From Taenia hydatigena (taxonomy: Eukaryota > Platyhelminthes > Cestoda > Cyclophyllidea > Taeniidae), in NCBI GenBank assembly GCA_036345935.2, contig JADWOT020000004.1:11054565-11118564 (forward strand): 64,000 nt of DNA, given 5' to 3'. Positions 59,790 to 64,000 of this stretch are shown here, in pieces (position 1 is the stretch's first letter; each line of letters opens with the position of its first letter). Both the position numbers and the translations under genes were made by a program. The notes beneath the pieces were generated by a model. It made no database searches. It saw nothing but the letters and a program-made list of their open reading frames with translations, and had not been told where the DNA came from.

Positions 59790-60360
59790 AATGTCAGTTG
59801 CTGTGGTGTGGAAAAGGCATCTGCTTGAATGTCGCAAAGTGGAAAGCAGTTGTATCGATTTCCATCGAGTAGATGGATCTCACCTATCAGTGACCTTCAG
59901 TCTTCTGTAAGTAAACCATTCACCACCACGAGAAACTGTGTCTACATTCCACCATACGCACACGCTGAAAGCACAGTCCTTGCGACATGAAGTGGCAAGT
60001 GCTTCAGGTCCATGCGATGACCTCTGTGTGTGGACTTTCGGGGGCAATCCATGATGATGAGGTGTCCATTCGCTCAGCAACCGTGGTACTCCGAGTCAGT
60101 CCCACCATACGTCATTCTCCCACTCGGACATTCACTCAGCAAACCACTCTAGACGTGCGTGGAGTAGGTACAGGAAGAACAAATTCATGGTCTGCCAACC
60201 CTACTACCTACCACGTACCATGTCATGTCAGCTGGGTGGCAGTCAGCCTCCGCCACACAAATTTCAATGTCGATGTAGGAGTAGTGAATCCACTGTTGCA
60301 CCATCACTCAGGTTGGATAGAGCTGTTGCTTGCTCCTCGCACACTGATCCCGAATAAAGT
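59790..60360 (-). pseudogene. Distant counterpart of module K, Kunitz-like
   Basis: The minus strand aligns with 52590-52990 in order. The likely exon end ATAG|GTGAGA is at about 59882. The frame is CRKDCAFSVCVWWNVDTV then EWFTYRRLKVTD, with the WW-N-D...F-Y pattern of the F2 copy. On the plus strand an alternative frame (TNSWSANPTTYH) is also conserved with K, so the coding strand is uncertain. Confidence 0.35.
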
Positions 60361-60644
60361 TTAGTCACGGAAGACATGCACCTCTTCTTCGTTATTCGAA
60401 ATAGGGAGTCCCATCGGAAGCGATGCCCTTCGAGTGACTAGGCATCACCCAAATTGAACTGTTCAAGCCATTTGTTCACAAACGATACGCCTCACTAATG
60501 TCTACTACTACATTTCTTCCAAATAATGTGGAAATCTCTTGTCCCGTAATTGCTGGTAGCAGATTATATCGTAATGAGGGAGTGTTCAGTCTAAGCATTC
60601 TTTACTTTCTCATTGTGTGAGGGTGGGGAATTGGGTTTGTGATT

Positions 60645-60866
60645 TCATTCCTCTTGGTAAATGTGACCAAATGGACAGCAAGAATAACCCAAATCAGTCA
60701 CGTCAGTTTGTCCACCACACCACAGCAAGCACTCGTGACCACTAAAAGAGGTCTGCTTCCCTTCTCCAAATGGACACGAACGCAAGATTTTCTGACGTTT
60801 CTTCGATGAGTTCTGTAACAATTCCCGACCCGAACGATCAGTTTTCAGAGAGAAGTATTGGTCCAC
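60645..60866 (-). CDS. Cysteine-rich exon-like ORF
   Basis: The frame ends with SCPFGEGKQ, GHECLLWCGGQ and GYSCCPFGHIYQEE before TGA at 60645. The CP-x-G ... C ... C ... GY-C-CP spacing resembles lustrin-type cysteine-rich extracellular modules, which in nematodes often accompany Kunitz domains. Only one such unit is clear. The 5' part (QYFSLKTDRSGRELLQNSSK) is unremarkable. Start unknown. No duplicate elsewhere in the window. Confidence 0.35.
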   Translation of the reverse strand: MDQYFSLKTDRSGRELLQNSSKKRQKILRSCPFGEGKQTSFSGHECLLWCGGQTDVTDLGYSCCPFGHIYQEE

Positions 60867-60996
60867 TGCACCAACTCACTGTAGACGGTAATTAATGCCC
60901 CATCAATAATCGCCTTCCCACCTCATTTCTTAAATTGATGACAAGATTATAAAGGATTAAGAAACATCAGGTGCCAATGACAAGTCTACGAAACTT

Positions 60997-61326
60997 CTAC
61001 GAAGACACACGGAAGGAGTGAACAAATGACGGTATGGCAATCACTGTGATAGAGCACCACGAATGGGAAGGCACAGAGGTTTGAAGTGGACGCCACAGCT
61101 TTACGTGTTCTGGCTGTTCACTTTCGTTCAACACAGGAGACTCTAATCTAAAAGGGCATCCACATGGCCGAATCATGTGGTACGCTGCAAAGGAGACGAT
61201 TAGCTTGCAGATCATTGGCTCAACCACTTTAATATTTCTAACAATTTCACCATGGCCCAGACGATTTGTTGTTATATAATCACCAAAATTCTTACTACCA
61301 AGCCAAATACTGAACTTGTTTTGCAA
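60997..61326 (-). CDS. Exon-like ORF upstream of the Cys-rich exon
   Basis: A 109-codon frame: KFSIWLGSKNFGDYITTNRL, GHGEIVRNIKVVEPM and then, possibly after an acceptor CCTTTGCAG near 61178, YHMIRPCGCPFRLESPVL to TAG. The DNA matches the outer ends of the palindrome arms (16560-16700 and 28880-29010) at low identity. It may belong to one minus-strand gene with 61515-61562 and 60645-60866. Confidence 0.3.
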   Translation of the reverse strand: MQNKFSIWLGSKNFGDYITTNRLGHGEIVRNIKVVEPMICKLIVSFAAYHMIRPCGCPFRLESPVLNESEQPEHVKLWRPLQTSVPSHSWCSITVIAIPSFVHSFRVSS

Positions 61327-61514
61327 AATTAAGGGTTTTTTCCACCGGGAATAGCTGCTCTAATTTTCAACTAAAATGTTTGCAGATCTTAAAAAATCAG
61401 CTAATTCCAAGAAAGCAATAAGGAACAGGCGTTGTGGAGCTGACATCGAGCTCATTTGCCGATTCTCAGGACAGCAAATATACGTGCTGCTAATGGTGAA
61501 GGTTGAAAACTTAC

Positions 61515-61562
61515 TGTAGCTCCTACCAGACGATGGAATCACCAAGACCTCGACTGCACCCA
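61515..61562 (-). CDS. Possible 48-nt exon with conserved donor
   Basis: Acceptor TTTTTTCTACGCAG and donor ACA|GTAAGT enclose a 48-nt frame GAVEVLVIPSSGRSY. The donor is conserved in both palindrome arms (about 16857 and 28701). A 50-nt intron would end at CTGAG near 61465. Reading straight on instead gives SSTYICCPENRQ, which also looks like part of a Cys-rich module, so the exon end is not settled. Confidence 0.3.
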
Positions 61563-61639
61563 CTGCGTAGAAAAAAGTCCAGAGAAGTGGTCCAATTTGC
61601 AGTGCTCGCAGTCCTACTGAGACAACCTTTCAAGTATTC

Positions 61640-62050
61640 ACCTCCACTCACGCACTCATCGCCATGATGCTGCTGTTTACCATTGCATGGAGAAAGTATA
61701 CAATGCATCGCATGTTGTCATTTCGGAATGGGAAGTTCTCAATGGAGAGGTGCGATTTCTCTCAGAATCCAATGATTGTATAGCATAAGGAGACGTTCTC
61801 CTCACCCCTCACAATTGGAATATGGGGAACGAGAACCTTTTCTGGAGGCAATGAAACCAAGTCTACACGCGGAAATCCTTGCAGCTCCACCGCCAGCACA
61901 GCTGTTTTAGCTTCAACATTGATTAGCTACTGTCAGATGAATGAGATCTGTATACAGGAAGGACAACTTCTCACCTATAAAGCATAGACGAGATCACAGA
62001 AGGCATAAACTACCGCCTTTGGGGCACTTCGGAACCTACATTACGTCGCA
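61640..62050 (+). pseudogene. Distant counterpart of palindrome segment 16984-17350
   Basis: Collinear with the left arm at a nearly constant offset of about 44.6 kb. It reads AAVYHCMEKVYNASHVVISE, WEVLNGEVRFLSESNDCIA, then a stop, then a further open piece (FSGGNETKSTRGNPCSSTAS ... CQMNEICIQEGQLLTYKA). Less broken than the arm copies, it may be closer to the ancestral exons. Confidence 0.4.
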
Positions 62051-62790
62051 TCTCCTCTCACTTCTTCGCTGAGATGGTTTTCATTACTACTTGCGTCTCC
62101 ACTCAGCGAAAAGATGGGTGGTCTTCATCGAGTTCGGTTTATCGCTTCCTCAAATGCCAAACGCATTCATCCGCCCACCAAAGTCAGCACTCAATCGTTC
62201 CTTCTCACTTTGCATTGAAATTAGCAAATTTTCGTACGGATCTCCCACTGTCAGCCCAACAGCATTTGGCGAGGATGAGGAGTGGGGAAGGCGATTCATT
62301 CAGCATGCCGAGAACTGAAGCCTGGGTGATGTTTCACTTCGAGGTGGCATCTTTGATCGCCATCTCTCCATTGTAACCCTTGAATACTTTGAGTTTCCCC
62401 ACTGAGGGTAGCTCTACTTGTGTGAACAAGTTAGTTAACGAATCTTGTAGTTCTGTTACTCCACTCGTGTTTCCAACTCCTTCTCGTTGCAGTTTCTGGT
62501 CTTCTACCGCGATTGCAGGAATCTAGTCAATTCTCGCGATCCCCTCCAAAGCCACAGCAACTACAAGAACAGGGTCCTAACTTGAACACAAACACTGCAA
62601 ATGAAAGGATGAGTTGGAAAGACTCACCTCTCTATCTTGCGTATAGTGTGTGTCCTGCGGTCCCTCTCTCTGTCTCTCCCTCTGTGCTGTCATTTCGGTG
62701 TCAAGTTATCGAAGTATCGGAGGATGGGAAGAGGGAAGCTCATCGAGTATGCGAGAACACGTGCCTGTTGTCTGCTCTGCGCATGAATAG

Positions 62791-63268
62791 ACACACGCTC
62801 TAAGAAACAAAGGACAAAGGCAAACACCTTTGTAATCCTTCCATGCCTGGAAGGCATTTTCCCTTCATTGAACGAGCCTCACCTCTGCGAGAGGAAGTTG
62901 CATTTATGTGGTTCAAAGGCCCAATTCGAGAAGGCTGTCTGGTGGTAGGTTTGTCCTCGTCATATATAGTAGGGCATTAAAAAGATCCGCGCAGCTGTTG
63001 TTTCGGCAAGACCATTCACCTACTTTTCATCTTCTCCTCTTCAACAACCACCGTGGTTGTTCTTCTGCATCGAATAGAACGACAGATTAAGGCCGTCTGC
63101 GAGAGAGAGAACGCAGAATGGTACCGGCACATCCCACAGCGAGCGCACTGCGGCCTCAGTTACAGTGGCTTCTTCCATCACCGATGTCATTGTAATGCGT
63201 CAGTCATTCATAAGAATTTTGATGAAGAGCTGAGAAGAAAGGGAGGAGAGGATAAGGGACTAGTGTAA
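62791..63268 (+). CDS. Hypothetical cysteine-containing protein, 3' two exons
   Basis: Proposed join(62791..62944, 62995..63268). The intron is exactly 50 nt (GTAGGT...CGCGCAG), phase 2, frame kept to TAA at 63266-63268. The sequence includes VILPCLEGIFPSLNEPHLCE, KLHLCGSKAQFEKAVW, a Cys cluster at the join (WCCCFGK), a hydrophobic TIHLLFIF-STTTVVVLL, and a charged end (RENAEWYRHIPQRAHCG, HHRCHCNASV, EELRRKGGED). The upstream exon may end at a GTATGC donor (62747) with a 44-nt intron and read CVSCGPSLCLSLCAVISV, also Cys-rich. No family recognised. Confidence 0.45.
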
Positions 63269-63444
63269 CAGCTCCATGCTACTGGCCTGAGGGCCAACAA
63301 AATGCTCACCTTCTTTTCCTTGTCGACCAATGTCTTGTTTGTCAAGTGGACTAATTCAAGTCCCAGTTCTCTTACACCACCCTCTGAAATTGTGTGCTGT
63401 CACCGACGATCCGACGATCTGCTGAAGTCTCCTGAGGCTGTTGT

Positions 63445-63648
63445 TCATTGGAAAGCACAACGGGTAGGGTAAGACCATCTGTTCATCTGTGAATTGTGGG
63501 CTACTGGAGAGTCTTGAAAAAGCTGTGTGGCAAACGATGTCACTGCAAGACCATAACACCAAAATGGAATTGACACATTCTCCTCATTAAACTCCACATT
63601 CGAATGGGAGCATTGTCTGTTGTTCGCCTCAAATCCAGTCAATCCCAA
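63445..63648 (-). CDS. Possible exon on minus strand
   Basis: The frame reads GFEANNRQCSHSNVEFNEEN, VSIPFWCYGLAVTSFATQLF and DSPVAHNSQMNRWS. An overlapping frame (SSPQFTDEQMVLPYPLCF) becomes open after a CTTGCAG acceptor-like site and leads to a GTAAGA donor near 63375. Only one can be right. Single copy. Confidence 0.25.
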   Translation of the reverse strand: MGLTGFEANNRQCSHSNVEFNEENVSIPFWCYGLAVTSFATQLFQDSPVAHNSQMNRWSYPTRCAFQ

Positions 63649-64000
63649 AACATAACCTCTTTATCGACGAAAATGTACGACATATCGTCAAATTTCCTCC
63701 AACTACGCAACGAAATTCTTAAAATCATAAAATAACTTCTGCATCCAGATTTAATTTCGGCGGATTTTCATGTCCACACGCAAAAAAGCGCGAAAGCGAG
63801 AGACTGGGAAAGGGAGAGAGGAGGAAGTTCAATCCATCATTCTGAAAAACTTTTTCTTTCCTTCTTGATAAACTTTGTAAAGAGCCTTGATTTTTGTTTG
63901 CATTTTTCTTTCTTTTTGCATGATAGTAAATGATGAAGAAAAGAGTTTTGTGAGGATCCACTTGCGCAAAAGTCAGAATTCCTCCCTGAACCAGATTGAA
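63649..64000. other. Window end without supported gene
   Basis: AT-rich with short homopolymers; no exon-like frame with splice support. Confidence 0.5.

Overview
The window looks like a gene-poor, repeat-rich stretch of a small-intron metazoan genome. The evidence is many candidate introns of only 47-55 nt with GT..AG ends, no bacterial operon structure, no long continuous ORFs, and abundant tri- and tetranucleotide microsatellites. Weak matches to cysteine-rich and Kunitz-like exons, together with the ~50-nt introns, would fit a clade I (whipworm-type) nematode. That assignment is a low-confidence inference; a flatworm or another small-intron animal is not excluded.

Most of the window is built from a few modules, present 2-4 times in both orientations and at different ages. 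Module A is at 1-4764, 41803-46151 and, inverted and shorter, within 48983-51345. A tandem pair B lies at 8325-10499 and 10501-12414, with its junction at a (CTTC)n tract and the only N. D is inverted at 13518-15830 and direct at about 30830-32920 and 53040-55125. E forms an imperfect palindrome, 16400-22573 against 22611-29170, about 12.8 kb end to end. A composite block F (K-D-E2-G) is duplicated directly at 30005-36820 and 52189-58698. A second inverted pair (arms 40988-43785 and 48983-52160) encloses about 5.2 kb. Identities judged by eye are about 95% or more for A and F copies, about 90% for the E arms, and much lower against the non-duplicated region 58.7-63.9 kb. So old duplications have been re-duplicated recently.

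Few convincing genes are visible. The best are a multi-exon minus-strand gene at about 5.3-5.9 kb, a plus-strand three-exon gene at 29.2-29.7 kb with two 49-nt introns, a two-exon Glu/Arg-rich ORF kept open in all three A copies, a plus-strand two-exon fragment at 58.75-59.13 kb, and a plus-strand cysteine-containing 3' gene end at 62.8-63.27 kb. Region 58.7-63.9 kb holds diverged, partly collinear counterparts of pieces of K, D and E, so the modules probably came from an exon-containing locus of this type. Inside the modules the exons are mostly decayed: stops, lost acceptors and frameshifts.

No rRNA, tRNA, CRISPR, telomeric repeat or recognisable transposase, reverse transcriptase or integrase was found by reading. 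Exon joins are by-eye predictions without transcript support.
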